From Salinihabitans flavidus (GTDB lineage: Bacteria; Pseudomonadota; Alphaproteobacteria; Rhodobacterales; Rhodobacteraceae), in assembly GCF_900110425.1 (NCBI RefSeq), contig NZ_FODS01000005.1, positions 62,001-126,000 of the forward strand: 64,000 nt of DNA. Reading direction: 5' to 3'. Made by a program: the position numbers and the translations under genes. Numbering within the stretch: position 1 is the first letter of the stretch; the number at the start of each line of letters is the position of its first letter. Shown here in pieces: positions 17,845-27,041 of the stretch. Under the pieces are notes generated by a model, which ran no database searches, had not been told where the DNA came from, and saw nothing but the letters and a program-made list of their open reading frames with translations.

Positions 17845-17888
17845 ATCGACACCGACGCAATACCGACGTTATACCGACGTTTTGCCGA
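17845..17888 (-). repeat. Phased 11-bp tandem repeat, site B (4 units)
   Basis: On the minus strand four contiguous units read TCGGCAAAACG, TCGGTATAACG, TCGGTATTGCG, TCGGTGTCGAT. The array sits about 107 bases after glcB, in the 270-base gap before the next gene. The order of unit variants matches site D at 46837-46880 and the flank before the first unit is also similar (CGCTTTTCGG against CGCTTTCGG). A GTTAAC lies nearby. Confidence 0.85.
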
Positions 17889-18008
17889 AAAGCGGTTTTT
17901 CTTTGATTTCAGCCCGTTAACTCCTGATTCGCCGCTTTGGGCCGATCTGCCCTTTCTCAACCCCCTCCATCCGCTTATCTTGTGGGTGAACAACAGCAGG
18001 AGACATCC

Positions 18009-18788
18009 ATGGCGCGGCCCGTCGTCGGTATCATCGGCAATCAGCATCTGATCAACGACCAGTATCCCGCCCATGCCGGCGGCGCGATGAACTCCGAGGC
18101 CGTGGCCACCGTCGCCGACTGCATCCCGCTATTGATTCCGGCCGATCCGCGCTTTGTTTCCGTGGCCGAATTGATGGAATGCTGCGACGGCTTCCTGCTC
18201 ACCGGCGGACGGCCCAACGTCCACCCCGAGGAATATGGCGAGTCCCCGACAGCGGCGCATGGCGCCTTTGACCGCGCGCGTGACGCCATCGCCCTGCCGC
18301 TGGTGCGCGCCTGCGTTGAGAGCGGACAACCGTTCTTTGGAATCTGCCGCGGTTTCCAAGAGGTTAATGTTGCTCTGGGCGGCACGCTCTACCCCGAAAT
18401 CCGCGATCTGCCGGGCCGCGACAACCACCGGATGCCCCCCGATGGCACGCTGGAAGAGAAGTTCGCCCTGCGCCATTGCGTGAGCTTCACCGAAGGTGGC
18501 GTATTCCATCGGCTTCTGGGGTCGCGACAGGTGATGACCAACACGCTTCACGGTCAGGGGATCAAGTCCCCCGCCGCGCGTGTGGTGATTGACGGGACCG
18601 CTCCCGACGGCACGCCCGAGGCGCTTTATATCGACGGCGCGCCGGGGTTTACCCTGTCGGTGCAATGGCATCCCGAATGGGACGCGGCCAACGATCCGGT
18701 CTCGCGCCCGCTGTTCACCGCCTTTGGCGACGCGGTGCGCGCCTGGGCCTTGTCCCGCCGCGCCACGCCCGTTCTCAAGACCGCCTGA
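18009..18788 (+). CDS. Gamma-glutamyl-gamma-aminobutyrate hydrolase family protein (PuuD-like)
   Basis: A cytoplasmic class I glutamine-amidotransferase-like hydrolase of 259 residues from ATG 18009, with AGGAG upstream. The nucleophile is Cys113 in FGICRGFQEVNVALGGTLY. The triad is completed by His221 and Glu223 in VQWHPEWDA. Other family marks are LLTGGRPNVHPEEYGE and NTLHGQGI. PuuD-type enzymes cleave gamma-glutamyl amides in putrescine use. No other puu genes are adjacent, so the physiological substrate is open. Confidence 0.88.
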   Translation: MARPVVGIIGNQHLINDQYPAHAGGAMNSEAVATVADCIPLLIPADPRFVSVAELMECCDGFLLTGGRPNVHPEEYGESPTAAHGAFDRARDAIALPLVRACVESGQPFFGICRGFQEVNVALGGTLYPEIRDLPGRDNHRMPPDGTLEEKFALRHCVSFTEGGVFHRLLGSRQVMTNTLHGQGIKSPAARVVIDGTAPDGTPEALYIDGAPGFTLSVQWHPEWDAANDPVSRPLFTAFGDAVRAWALSRRATPVLKTA

Positions 18789-18794
18789 CGCGCC

Positions 18795-19547
18795 TCAGAT
18801 CTCGCCGCCCGCGATCTGGATCGCCTGACCGTTCACGCTGCCCGAATGCGGCCCGCACAGCCAAAGCGCCGCTTCCGCCACCTCCTCGGGGGTGATGAGA
18901 CGCCCGTGCGGGTTGGCGCCGACCATCACCTGCCGCGCCTTCTCCTCACTCATGCCGGTGCGGGACATGATCTTCTCGACGTTGCTCGGCACGATATCGG
19001 TATCCACATACGCCGGGCAAAGCGCGTTGAACGTAAAGGGTTTACCAAGGTAATCCGCCGCCAGTGCCCGGATCAGCCCGACCATCGCGTGTTTCGACGC
19101 GGTATAGGCCGGCGCGCCCTTGAGGCCCTTGACGCCCGCCATCGACGACACGGCGATGACACGCCCCCAATCGGTTGTGTGCATCGAGGACAGGCATTCG
19201 CGCATCGTCAGGAACGCGCCATCGAGGTTGATCGCCATCATCCTGCGCCAGAAGGCCATATCCATCTTGTGCAGGGCGCGGCCTTCGGCGATCCCGGCAT
19301 TGGCCACGCAGATCTGCACCGGCCCGCGTGCGGCCACCGCCGCCGCAACGCCCCCGGCGACCGAATCCTCCTCGGCCACATCCATCGGCTGGGCGTGAAT
19401 CCCGTTCCCCGCCGCGGCGTTAAGCACCTCTTCACGGCGCCCGGTTATCGTCACCTGTGCGCCCTGTTCGGCCAGCGCCCGCGCGATCGCGAGCCCGATG
19501 CCCGTGCCGCCGCCGGTGATCAGCGCGTGTTTTCCCTTTAAAGTCAT
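18795..19547 (-). CDS. Short-chain dehydrogenase/reductase
   Basis: A 250-residue NAD(P)-dependent oxidoreductase of the classical SDR family. The cofactor motif is TGGGTGIG at 11-18, NAG is at 83-85, and the catalytic residues are Ser135 (VSSMAG), Tyr148 and Lys152 (YTASK). The ending VNGQAIQIAGGEI is typical. It resembles 3-hydroxyacyl or 3-hydroxybutyrate dehydrogenase-like members, but the substrate cannot be read from sequence. It converges on the preceding hydrolase gene with six bases between stops and is divergent from the next MBL gene. Confidence 0.88.
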   Translation of the reverse strand: MTLKGKHALITGGGTGIGLAIARALAEQGAQVTITGRREEVLNAAAGNGIHAQPMDVAEEDSVAGGVAAAVAARGPVQICVANAGIAEGRALHKMDMAFWRRMMAINLDGAFLTMRECLSSMHTTDWGRVIAVSSMAGVKGLKGAPAYTASKHAMVGLIRALAADYLGKPFTFNALCPAYVDTDIVPSNVEKIMSRTGMSEEKARQVMVGANPHGRLITPEEVAEAALWLCGPHSGSVNGQAIQIAGGEI

Positions 19548-19613
19548 GGTGTCCTCCCTGTTTGGGACAGCTTATCTTTCCTCTCTTGGCTGACAACCCG
19601 AGCGTTCCGTCAC

Positions 19614-19641
19614 TTGACAAAAAATTCATACATGTGAATTT
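19614..19641 (+). promoter_or_regulatory. Promoter/operator region of the periplasmic MBL gene
   Basis: A perfect -35-like TTGACA at 19614-19619 is followed by a palindrome with seven-base arms, AAATTCA at 19622-19628 and TGAATTT at 19635-19641. Within it ATTC-ATACATGT-GAAT (19624-19639) fits the ATTC-N8-GAAT pattern exactly. The palindrome would occupy the -35 to -10 spacer, a position expected for a repressor. The -10 itself is not clear. Confidence 0.5.
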
Positions 19642-19682
19642 GTCGTTAAGTTTTGATCGACCATGCATCGGAGGGGGGACAG

Positions 19683-20645
19683 ATGATCACGATATTGAGG
19701 AACTGGACAGCGGGCGCGGCGCTGCTGCTCGCGGCCACGGCGGCCATGGCCAGCGAAGATATTGCCGATCAGTATCCGCAGTCGGAGCTTTACTCCAAGC
19801 CTGTGGAAGTGATCCCGCATGTTTTCTCCGCCATCGGGGCCACCGCCCCGCCGACCTATGAAAACTCCGGCCATAACAACAACTTGAGCTTCATCGTCAC
19901 CGATGAGGGTGTGGTGGTTGTCAACGGTGGCGCCTCGGCGCGGCTGGCGAAGGCCCTGCATGACGAGATCAAGGTCGTCACCGATCAGCCGGTGGTGCTT
20001 GTCATCAACGAGAACGGGCAGGGCCATGCCATGCTCGGCAATTCCTACTGGGTCGATCAGGGGGTGGACATCCTCGCCCATGTCGATGCGATCGAGGCGT
20101 TCACCTCGGAGGCCGATTTCATCCTTCAGGGAATGCAGGGCTACAACCGCGACAAGGCCGAAGGCACCCGTATCGTCACGCCCAACCTCAGCTTCGAGGA
20201 CACCTACGAGATCGAACTGGGCGGCGTGAAGATCGAGGTTCTGCATCTCGGCCCCGCGCATGATCCGGGTGACACTCAGGTCTGGATTCCGCAGTGGGAT
20301 ATCATGATCGCCGGCGACATCGCCTTTCACGAACGGATGCTGCCGATCTTCGCGGGGATCTGCACGCGCTGCTGGATCGAGACATGGGAGGAAAAGCTCG
20401 AACCGATCAACCCGACCTATGTGATTCCCGGCCACGGGCACCCCACCAATCTCGCGCAGGTACGGCGCTACACGCGCGACTATCTCGTTGATCTGCGAGA
20501 GAAAATCGGCGCGCACATCGACGCGGGCGGGGATCTCGCCTCCTCCTATTACGTCGATCAGGAGCGGTGGAAAAACCTCGACACCTTCGAGGAACTGGCC
20601 ACGAAAAACGCCGGCCGCGTGTTCGAGGAAATGGAATGGGAATGA
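19683..20645 (+). CDS. Exported MBL-fold protein with altered metal-binding motif
   Basis: A 320-residue protein from ATG 19683 after GGAGGGGGG. Residues 1-23 form a Sec signal peptide (WTAGAALLLAATAAMA, then SED), so it is periplasmic. The MBL scaffold is recognisable, with His193, Asp197, Asp212 (IAGDIAF) and His251 (IPGHGHPT) in ligand-like positions. The main HxHxDH motif is replaced: residues 109-120 read NENGQGHAMLGN, so the four expected ligands become Asn, Gln, His and Ala. GN after the motif shows the alignment is right. It resembles the quinoprotein-relay/SoxH-like MBL group but may be non-catalytic or bind metal differently. Confidence 0.82.
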   Translation: MITILRNWTAGAALLLAATAAMASEDIADQYPQSELYSKPVEVIPHVFSAIGATAPPTYENSGHNNNLSFIVTDEGVVVVNGGASARLAKALHDEIKVVTDQPVVLVINENGQGHAMLGNSYWVDQGVDILAHVDAIEAFTSEADFILQGMQGYNRDKAEGTRIVTPNLSFEDTYEIELGGVKIEVLHLGPAHDPGDTQVWIPQWDIMIAGDIAFHERMLPIFAGICTRCWIETWEEKLEPINPTYVIPGHGHPTNLAQVRRYTRDYLVDLREKIGAHIDAGGDLASSYYVDQERWKNLDTFEELATKNAGRVFEEMEWE

Positions 20646-20772
20646 GCCCCGCCAGATCAATCAAGGGCTGCCCTGCGCAAATATTCGGATTTTTTTGCCG
20701 GTAGAGCGCCAGGCTGCTATTCAGTCCAAGCCTGACGGGCTATGACCACGCGAGAACGACTGCAACCGAAGG

Positions 20773-21240
20773 GTGGACAACATCAAGGTGACGCGCTGGA
20801 TCGACATACCGCCTGTCTGGCTTCTCGCCGCATTGGTGCTGGCCTGGGTTCAGGCCGAACATTTCCCCCTTGGCCTGAGCTTCGGGGGCGGCTGGGCCGA
20901 TCTTGCAGGTGGTCTTCTCGCCGGCGGCGGGATCGTTCTGATGCTGTTGGCCGTTTATGAAATGCGGCGCCAGCGGACCACCGTCGTTCCGCACCGCGAC
21001 GCAGATCATCTTGTGACCTCCGGCATCTTCAGCCGCTCCCGCAACCCGATCTACCTTGGCGATATGCTGGTGTTGCTCGGGCTGATCCTGACGTGGGACG
21101 CGGTGCTGTCCCTTCCGCTGGTGCCGATTTTTCTATGGGTGATCGAGCGGCGTTTCGTGATACCGGAGGAAAACCGGCTGCGCCGCAAGTTCCGCGCCGA
21201 TTTCGCGCGCTACTGCGAAAAGACACGCCGCTGGCTGTGA
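20773..21240 (+). CDS. ICMT/PEMT-like membrane methyltransferase family protein
   Basis: A 155-residue membrane protein. It has an N-terminal helix (VWLLAALVLAWVQAEHFPLG), a second helix, the soluble RQRTTVVPHRDADHLVTSGIFSRSRNPIYLGDML segment, and a final hydrophobic stretch before EENRLRRKFRADFARYCEKTRRWL. The RNPIYLG and E.....F...Y motifs are those of isoprenylcysteine carboxyl methyltransferase-like proteins, which use S-adenosylmethionine. The start is uncertain: GTG 20773 has weak spacing and GTG 20788 is possible. The acceptor is unknown. Confidence 0.8.
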   Translation: MDNIKVTRWIDIPPVWLLAALVLAWVQAEHFPLGLSFGGGWADLAGGLLAGGGIVLMLLAVYEMRRQRTTVVPHRDADHLVTSGIFSRSRNPIYLGDMLVLLGLILTWDAVLSLPLVPIFLWVIERRFVIPEENRLRRKFRADFARYCEKTRRWL

Positions 21241-21407
21241 AACAGGGATGCGGGCCGAAAAGCCCTTCGGGTGTGGTAACACGGCGACGTTCGGGTTTGT
21301 GACGACGACCTTCGCTTGTGCAGCATGGGGGGGCAAGATAAACAGTCCGGCACCGGCATGCGCCGTGCGGGGCACAGAGAGTCCTGAAGACAAGGGGGAT
21401 AGGAAAC

Positions 21408-22982
21408 GTGAAGATCGGTACACCCAAAGAGGTGCTCAACGGCGAAAACAGGGTCGCAATGACCCCTGAAAGCGCCCAGCAGCTTCAAAAGCTCGGCTAT
21501 GACTGCGCGATAGAGACCGGCGCGGGGCTGCAAGCGGGCTTTACCGACGCCGCCTATGAAAAGGCCGGTGTCGAGATCATAAAGACCGCCGCGCAGCTCT
21601 GGAAGGCGGCGGACATCATCGCCAAGGTCCGTATTCCCACCGAAACGGAACTCAAGCGCCTCACGAAGAGCAAGACCCTGATTTCCTTCTTCAATCCCGG
21701 CGGAAACGAAGAGGGGCTGGAACTGGCCCGCTCGAAGGGCGCGACCGTCATCGCGATGGAAATGGTGCCGCGTATCAGCCGTGCGCAGAAGATGGACGCG
21801 CTCAGTTCCATGGCCAATATCGCCGGCTATCGCGCGGTGATCGAGGCGGGCAACAATTTCGACCGTTTCTTCACCGGACAGATCACCGCGGCGGGCAAGG
21901 TGCCCCCGGCAAAGGTTCTGGTCGTGGGCGCGGGCGTGGCCGGGTTGGCCGCGATCGGCACCGCGACATCGCTCGGGGCCGTCACCTATGCCTTTGACGT
22001 GCGCCCCGAAGTGGCCGAACAGGTCGAATCGATGGGCGCCGAATTCGTCTATCTCGATTTTGAGGGAGAACTGGACGACGGCTCCGCCTCCGGCGGCTAT
22101 GCCAAACCGTCGAGCCCCGAATTCCGCGAGGCGCAGCTTGCCAAGTTCCGCGAACTGGCCCCGGAGATGGACATCGTGATCACCACCGCGCTGATCCCCA
22201 ACCGCGAGGCGCCGGAGCTCTGGACCGAGGACATGGTGAAGTCCATGAAACGCGGCTCGGTGATCGTGGATCTGGCGGCGGAGAAGGGCGGCAACTGCAA
22301 GCTGACCGTGGCCGATGAGCGCGTCGTCACAGACAACGGCGTGACCATTATCGGCTACACCGATTTCCCAAGCCGCATGGCCTCGCAGGCGTCCACGCTC
22401 TACGCGACCAATATCCGCCACATGATGACCGACCTGACGCCCGAAAAGGACGGCAAGCCGGTTCACAACATGGAAGACGACGTGATCCGCGGCGCCACCG
22501 TCACCCACAAGGGCGAGATCACCTACCCCCCACCGCCACCCAAGGTACAGGCCATCGCCGCACAGCCCAAGAAGGAAGCGGCGAAAGAACTGACCCCGGA
22601 AGAGAAGAAGGCGCAGGAACTGGGGGCATTCCGGGCACAGACGAAAAGCCAGGTCACGATGCTTGTTGTCGGTGGCGCGGTGATGCTGCTGCTGGGCCAG
22701 GTTGCGCCGGCCAGTTTCATGCAGCATTTTATCGTCTTCGTATTGGCCTGTTTCGTGGGCTTCCAGGTCATTTGGGGCGTATCGCACAGCTTGCATACGC
22801 CGCTGATGGCGGTGACCAACGCCATTTCCGGCATCATCGTGCTGGGGGCGATCCTCCAGATTGGCTCGGGCAACTGGATCGTCGTGGTGCTCGCGGCGGT
22901 ATCGGTGTTGATCTCGACGATCAACATCGTGGGTGGCTTCCTTGTCACCCGCCGCATGCTTGCCATGTTCCAGAAATCCTGA
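21408..22982 (+). CDS. pntA: NAD(P) transhydrogenase subunit alpha
   Basis: Alpha subunit of the proton-translocating transhydrogenase, 524 residues from GTG 21408 after GGGGGATAGGAAAC. Residues about 1-380 form the NAD(H)-binding domain I ([19 protein letters not shown]; the dinucleotide fold [22 protein letters not shown]). A Pro/Lys/Glu-rich linker follows ([21 protein letters not shown], split in reading). Four C-terminal membrane helices are the alpha part of domain II. Unlike many alphaproteobacteria, where the alpha part is split into two genes, here it is one polypeptide. PntB follows after 15 bases. Confidence 0.97.
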   Translation: MKIGTPKEVLNGENRVAMTPESAQQLQKLGYDCAIETGAGLQAGFTDAAYEKAGVEIIKTAAQLWKAADIIAKVRIPTETELKRLTKSKTLISFFNPGGNEEGLELARSKGATVIAMEMVPRISRAQKMDALSSMANIAGYRAVIEAGNNFDRFFTGQITAAGKVPPAKVLVVGAGVAGLAAIGTATSLGAVTYAFDVRPEVAEQVESMGAEFVYLDFEGELDDGSASGGYAKPSSPEFREAQLAKFRELAPEMDIVITTALIPNREAPELWTEDMVKSMKRGSVIVDLAAEKGGNCKLTVADERVVTDNGVTIIGYTDFPSRMASQASTLYATNIRHMMTDLTPEKDGKPVHNMEDDVIRGATVTHKGEITYPPPPPKVQAIAAQPKKEAAKELTPEEKKAQELGAFRAQTKSQVTMLVVGGAVMLLLGQVAPASFMQHFIVFVLACFVGFQVIWGVSHSLHTPLMAVTNAISGIIVLGAILQIGSGNWIVVVLAAVSVLISTINIVGGFLVTRRMLAMFQKS

Positions 22983-22997
22983 GTGGGGGGCTGACAG

Positions 22998-24440
22998 ATG
23001 CTCGGACAAGGTTTTGTTGCAGCGGCCGCGATTTCGGCCAGCGTTCTGTTCATCCTCTCTCTGGGGGGGCTGAGCAATCAGGAGAAAGCCAAGCGCGCGG
23101 TTTGGTATGGCATTGTCGGTATGGCCGTGGCGGTGATCTTCACCACCTTTGGCCCCGGAATCGGCAATTTCGGAATCATGATTCCGATGGTCATCATCGG
23201 CGCCTATATCGGCTATGAGGTGGCCAAGCGCGTCGGGATGACGGAAATGCCGCAACTGGTGGCGGCGCTTCACAGTTTCGTCGGCCTCGCGGCTGTGTTC
23301 GTCGGCCTGAGCGCCGAGATGGAACGTGCCCGCGTCATGGCGGTCAAGGCCGCTGGCGGTGCGACGGAAGGGTTTTCCGCCTTTGCCGCGTTGGTGGCGA
23401 AAAAGGCCCCGGACGAACTGATGTTCCTTCAGATCGAGGTGGTTCTGGGCGTCTTTATCGGCGCGGTGACCTTCACCGGGTCAATTATTGCCTTCGGCAA
23501 GCTCGCGGGAAAGGTGGACGGCAAGCCAAAGAAGCTGCCCGGCGGTCATATGTTGAACGCTTCGGCGGCTGTGCTCAGCCTCGTGTTGGCAGTCGTGTAT
23601 CTGTCGGGCGGCGGTATGTGGCCGCTGCTGGGTATCATGATACTGGCCTTCTTCATCGGGTATCATCTGATCATGGGTATTGGCGGTGCCGACATGCCGG
23701 TGGTGGTGTCGATGCTCAACAGCTACTCGGGCTGGGCGGCGGCGGCCATCGGCTTCACGCTGGGCAATGATCTGTTGATCGTGACCGGCGCGCTCGTGGG
23801 CTCTTCGGGTGCTATTCTCAGCTATATCATGTGCAAGGCCATGAACCGGCACTTTGTGAGCGTCATCCTTGGCGGTTTCGGTGGCACCACCGGGCCCGCG
23901 ATGGAGGTCGAAGGGGACATGGTGGCCATCGACGTCGATGGCGTCGCTCAGGCGCTGGAAGAGGCCGACAGCATAATCATCGTTCCCGGCTACGGCATGG
24001 CGGTGGCACAGGCGCAGCAATCGGTTTCAGAGCTGATCAAGCGTCTGCGCGCCAAGGGCAAGACTGTGCGCTTTGCGATTCACCCCGTCGCGGGCCGCCT
24101 GCCGGGGCATATGAACGTGCTGCTGGCAGAGGCGAAGGTGCCCTATGACATCGTGATGGAGATGGACGAGATTAACGACGACTTTCCCGATACGGATGTC
24201 GCCATCGTTATCGGCTCCAACGACATCGTGAATCCTGCCGCGCAGGATGATCCCAACAGCCCTATCGCCGGTATGCCTGTGCTTGAGGTGTGGAAGGCCA
24301 AGCAGGTTTTCGTCTCCAAGCGGGGGCAAGGCACGGGATACTCCGGCATCGAGAACCCGCTGTTCTTCAAGGAAAACACGCGGATGCTCTATGGCGATGC
24401 CAAGCAATCGGTCGATAAACTTCTGTCGCTCATCGAATAG
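22998..24440 (+). CDS. pntB: NAD(P) transhydrogenase subunit beta
   Basis: Beta subunit, 480 residues, with about nine N-terminal membrane helices of domain II and a C-terminal NADP(H)-binding domain III. Visible landmarks are the helices carrying [17 protein letters not shown] and [20 protein letters not shown], and the NADP-site region [14 protein letters not shown] with [44 protein letters not shown] and [16 protein letters not shown] follow. With PntA it drives NADPH formation from NADH using the proton gradient. A strong terminator lies just downstream. Confidence 0.98.
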   Translation: MLGQGFVAAAAISASVLFILSLGGLSNQEKAKRAVWYGIVGMAVAVIFTTFGPGIGNFGIMIPMVIIGAYIGYEVAKRVGMTEMPQLVAALHSFVGLAAVFVGLSAEMERARVMAVKAAGGATEGFSAFAALVAKKAPDELMFLQIEVVLGVFIGAVTFTGSIIAFGKLAGKVDGKPKKLPGGHMLNASAAVLSLVLAVVYLSGGGMWPLLGIMILAFFIGYHLIMGIGGADMPVVVSMLNSYSGWAAAAIGFTLGNDLLIVTGALVGSSGAILSYIMCKAMNRHFVSVILGGFGGTTGPAMEVEGDMVAIDVDGVAQALEEADSIIIVPGYGMAVAQAQQSVSELIKRLRAKGKTVRFAIHPVAGRLPGHMNVLLAEAKVPYDIVMEMDEINDDFPDTDVAIVIGSNDIVNPAAQDDPNSPIAGMPVLEVWKAKQVFVSKRGQGTGYSGIENPLFFKENTRMLYGDAKQSVDKLLSLIE

Positions 24441-24461
24441 GTGAGGCAACAGAAGCGATAC

Positions 24462-24489
24462 AAAAAGGCGCCTTGCGAGGCGCCTTTTT
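24462..24489 (+). terminator. Intrinsic terminator of pntAB
   Basis: AAAAAGGCGCC, a TTGCGA loop, and GGCGCCTTTTT give a six-pair GC stem flanked by A and T runs, 22 bases after the pntB stop. The A/T symmetry means it could work from both strands. Confidence 0.92.
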
Positions 24490-24570
24490 CCGTTTGAGCG
24501 GGAGGTATCCGTCAGGCAGGTCGGACTGTATGCGACGGCATCCCGATAACCCATTGAAATAAATGATTTC

Positions 24571-24598
24571 TTTACATTTGGTCATGATTGCGTAACGT
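24571..24598 (+). promoter_or_regulatory. Possible promoter of the DUF3422 gene
   Basis: TTTACA (24571-24576) and TAACGT (24593-24598) are separated by 16 bases in a locally AT-rich patch. They lie shortly before the start codon at 24622. Confidence 0.3.
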
Positions 24599-24621
24599 GC
24601 CCCACATTGCAGGAGGCCCGC

Positions 24622-25902
24622 ATGACACCAGTCGAAGACCACCCGCTGCGCTATCGCCTCGCCAATGAGCTGCACGCGCGCCCGTTTCCGTCGATCACCG
24701 TACCGTGCCGTGCGGTCTTTCTGGCGATAAAGCAACCGGCCGAGGCCGTCGGACGGGAGCAGGAAAGCAATCTGGCGCATCTCAAGGCCTTGCTGGATCG
24801 CTTCGGCACACCGCATCCGCACCCCGGTGCCACGCATTTCTCGGGGCAGATCGGGCGGCATTTCCTGAAATGGGAACAGCATACGGAGTTCGTCACCTAC
24901 ACTGTGTTCACCGACGGATCGGGTACGCGGGCCTTTGATCCGGCGGAGTTCGAGGTGTTTCCCGAGGACTGGCTGAGCGAGGCGCCGGGACAGCGCATCA
25001 CCTCTGTCTTGCTGCGGTTCGAGCCGCTTCCCGAGGAGAACGATCTGCGCCACCATTTGTCCGAATGGTTCGTGCCCGAAAGCCTTGCCGTCTCGTCCGT
25101 ACTGGATGGCGACGCGGTCGTGGCCGCGGATTTCCGCATTGACGCGGCCGGACACAGCCGTATGGCCGCCTTCATCCGTGAGGGCACAGGTCAACGCCGT
25201 ATCGGCCGCATTGCCCAGCGGCTCTGCGAGATCGAGATCTACAAGACCATGTCAATGCTCGGCTTCTATCGCGCCCGCACCTTGTCGGATCGCATGGGCG
25301 CGCTGGAGGGTGATCTGACGCGCCTTATGGGGCATATGCGCAGCGAGGGGCAGGCGGCCGAAAAGACACTCGATTCCCTGCTCGCCATCTCGGTGGAGTT
25401 AGAAAATATCCTCGCGGAATCGAGTTTCCGGTTCGGCGCAACGTCTGCCTATGAGGCGATTGTGCTGCAACGGATCGCGGTTCTGCGGGAAGAGCGGTTC
25501 CGGGGGCGTCAGACCTTTTCGGAATTCATGATGCGCCGCTATGACCCGGCCATGCGCACGGTCAAATCGACCGAGCGTCGCCTGCACCAGATCTCCGACC
25601 GGGCAATCCGTGCCGGAGACCTTCTGCGCACAAAGGTGGATGTGGCCCGCTCTGCCCAGAATCAGGCCTTGCTGGAGAGCATGGACCGCCGCGCCGATCT
25701 GGCCCTGCGCCTTCAAAGGACGGTGGAGGGGCTCTCGGTTGTGGCGATCAGCTACTATGCGGTGTCTCTGGCGTCCTACGCGACCTATCCGTTGACCGGA
25801 CCGCTTGGGATCACCAAAGGGGCTCTGACCGCGGTTCTTACTCTGCCGGTTGTTGGGATTGTCTGGTGGATGGTGCGGCGGATACGCGCCCGGCTGCATT
25901 GA
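24622..25902 (+). CDS. DUF3422 family membrane protein
   Basis: A 426-residue protein from ATG 24622, with GGAGG just upstream. It begins HPLRYRLANELHARPFPSI, the family signature. A long soluble, largely helical region (about 40-370) includes TFSEFMMRRYDPAMRT and probable coiled coils (TVKSTERRLHQISDRAIRAGDLLRTKVDV). Two C-terminal membrane helices are SVVAISYYAVSLASYATYPL and ALTAVLTLPVVGIVWWMVRR. This resembles the architecture of proteins anchored by a C-terminal hairpin. The function is unknown. Its last 65 bases overlap the 3' end of the opposing YeeE/YedE gene. Confidence 0.88.
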   Translation: MTPVEDHPLRYRLANELHARPFPSITVPCRAVFLAIKQPAEAVGREQESNLAHLKALLDRFGTPHPHPGATHFSGQIGRHFLKWEQHTEFVTYTVFTDGSGTRAFDPAEFEVFPEDWLSEAPGQRITSVLLRFEPLPEENDLRHHLSEWFVPESLAVSSVLDGDAVVAADFRIDAAGHSRMAAFIREGTGQRRIGRIAQRLCEIEIYKTMSMLGFYRARTLSDRMGALEGDLTRLMGHMRSEGQAAEKTLDSLLAISVELENILAESSFRFGATSAYEAIVLQRIAVLREERFRGRQTFSEFMMRRYDPAMRTVKSTERRLHQISDRAIRAGDLLRTKVDVARSAQNQALLESMDRRADLALRLQRTVEGLSVVAISYYAVSLASYATYPLTGPLGITKGALTAVLTLPVVGIVWWMVRRIRARLH

Positions 25903-26899
25903 GCACGCGCTGCGTCAACAGTGCCGCCGCTGCCATCGAAAGGAGTGCGATGACCGCTGCAAGCGACAGTGTCGGCACGCCGGAAAGTCCTGCACCCACT
26001 GTGCAACCTCCCGCCAGAACGCCGCCAAGCCCCATGAGCGCCCCGCCCAGAAGATAGCGGCGCGTCTGGCCCGGCGTCTCAAAGCTTTGCCATTGAAAGC
26101 TGCCGAACAAAAGCGCGGACAACAGCGCGCCACCGATGACACCCGCGATGAGCCCGGTGCCGAAACTTGCCGGAATGGCACTTGAGGCAATACCGAAGAA
26201 AAGCGTTTCGGTGGCGGGGAGGGTAAAGCTCAGTCCCTGCATCGCGATCGGGTCAAAATCGTCATAGAGTATGAAGCCGGTGCCGACCCACGCCAACGGC
26301 ACAAGCGCCCCGATCATTGCCGCGATAACAAGATGGCCCGGCCTGCTGCCCGAACGCAAGGCATAGATCAAAGACGCGGCCGCAATCACGATTGCCCACA
26401 CCACGGCTGGCCCCGGAAGCGCCGCGCTTTCGATCGGAACCGTGACAGAGGTGACAGCGACCCGTAGCGGCGCCAGAAGCCCCTTCATCGCCGCGTGGGC
26501 CACGATGGCGAATACCACCACCGACATCAGCGCACGCAGGTTTCCAGTGCCGATCAGAACGGTCAGTCGAGAGGCGCAACCGCGCGTCAGAACCATGCCG
26601 ATACCAAACAGCCCTCCGCCGATGACAAGAGCAAGAAGCGGCAAATCGGTGGACATGAAGCGATGATCGCCAAAAGTAATCAACCCGGCATGCACCGCCG
26701 CCTGCGTGCCGACGACCGCCACCGCCAGTGCCATCAGCCAGACACCAAGCGCGGACCGACGATACTCCCCGACGAGACCGCGGCGGAAGCAGAACTTGCT
26801 CCGCTCGGCAAGCACTCCGAACAGAACCCCGACGACCAACGCAAGGATAACCACCGCTTGGCTGGCGGTCAGGGTGTCGAAACCGAGGGATTCAAACAT
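25838..26899 (-). CDS. YeeE/YedE family sulfur-compound transporter
   Basis: A 353-residue inner-membrane protein with about nine to ten helices. The family marks are an N-terminal SKFCFRRGL, then VLTRGCASRLTVLIGTGNLRAL, and the repeat-related LMGLGGVLAGGCTVGAGLSG. The Cys residues in GCASRL and GGCTVGAG correspond to those proposed to pass thiosulfate through TsuA/YeeE. Many homologues sit next to TusA or sulfur genes; here no such neighbour is present. The length is that of a full two-repeat member. The 3' end overlaps the DUF3422 gene on the other strand. Confidence 0.9.
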   Translation of the reverse strand: MFESLGFDTLTASQAVVILALVVGVLFGVLAERSKFCFRRGLVGEYRRSALGVWLMALAVAVVGTQAAVHAGLITFGDHRFMSTDLPLLALVIGGGLFGIGMVLTRGCASRLTVLIGTGNLRALMSVVVFAIVAHAAMKGLLAPLRVAVTSVTVPIESAALPGPAVVWAIVIAAASLIYALRSGSRPGHLVIAAMIGALVPLAWVGTGFILYDDFDPIAMQGLSFTLPATETLFFGIASSAIPASFGTGLIAGVIGGALLSALLFGSFQWQSFETPGQTRRYLLGGALMGLGGVLAGGCTVGAGLSGVPTLSLAAVIALLSMAAAALLTQRVLNAAGRVSAAPSTRQSQQPAE

Positions 26900-27041
26900 G
26901 GCGCATCTCCGATTGTGGAATTATTTCCCAAATGGCCTGAAAATACGCAGCAATCAATGACCTACTACCGTGAGTATCCTCACAGCAGCAGGACATTTTT
27001 CCAACTTTGCCATATCGAGGCGAAGAACGGTTCCTGAGAAC

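Noticed and set aside
15348-18074. A 908-codon open frame on the minus strand across the malate synthase gene
   Set aside because: It is the complement of a highly recognisable glcB. High-GC codon use leaves the antisense frame open, and its translation is His/Arg/Ala-rich without any family resemblance.
21210-23273. A 687-codon minus-strand open frame opposite pntAB
   Set aside because: Same antisense effect. pntA and pntB are certain, and the antisense translation is low-complexity.
26900-27041. SqrR-like box before the YeeE/YedE gene
   Set aside because: I looked for ATTC-N8-GAAT because of the sulfur link. Only a GGAA-N4-TTCC palindrome was seen, which does not match.
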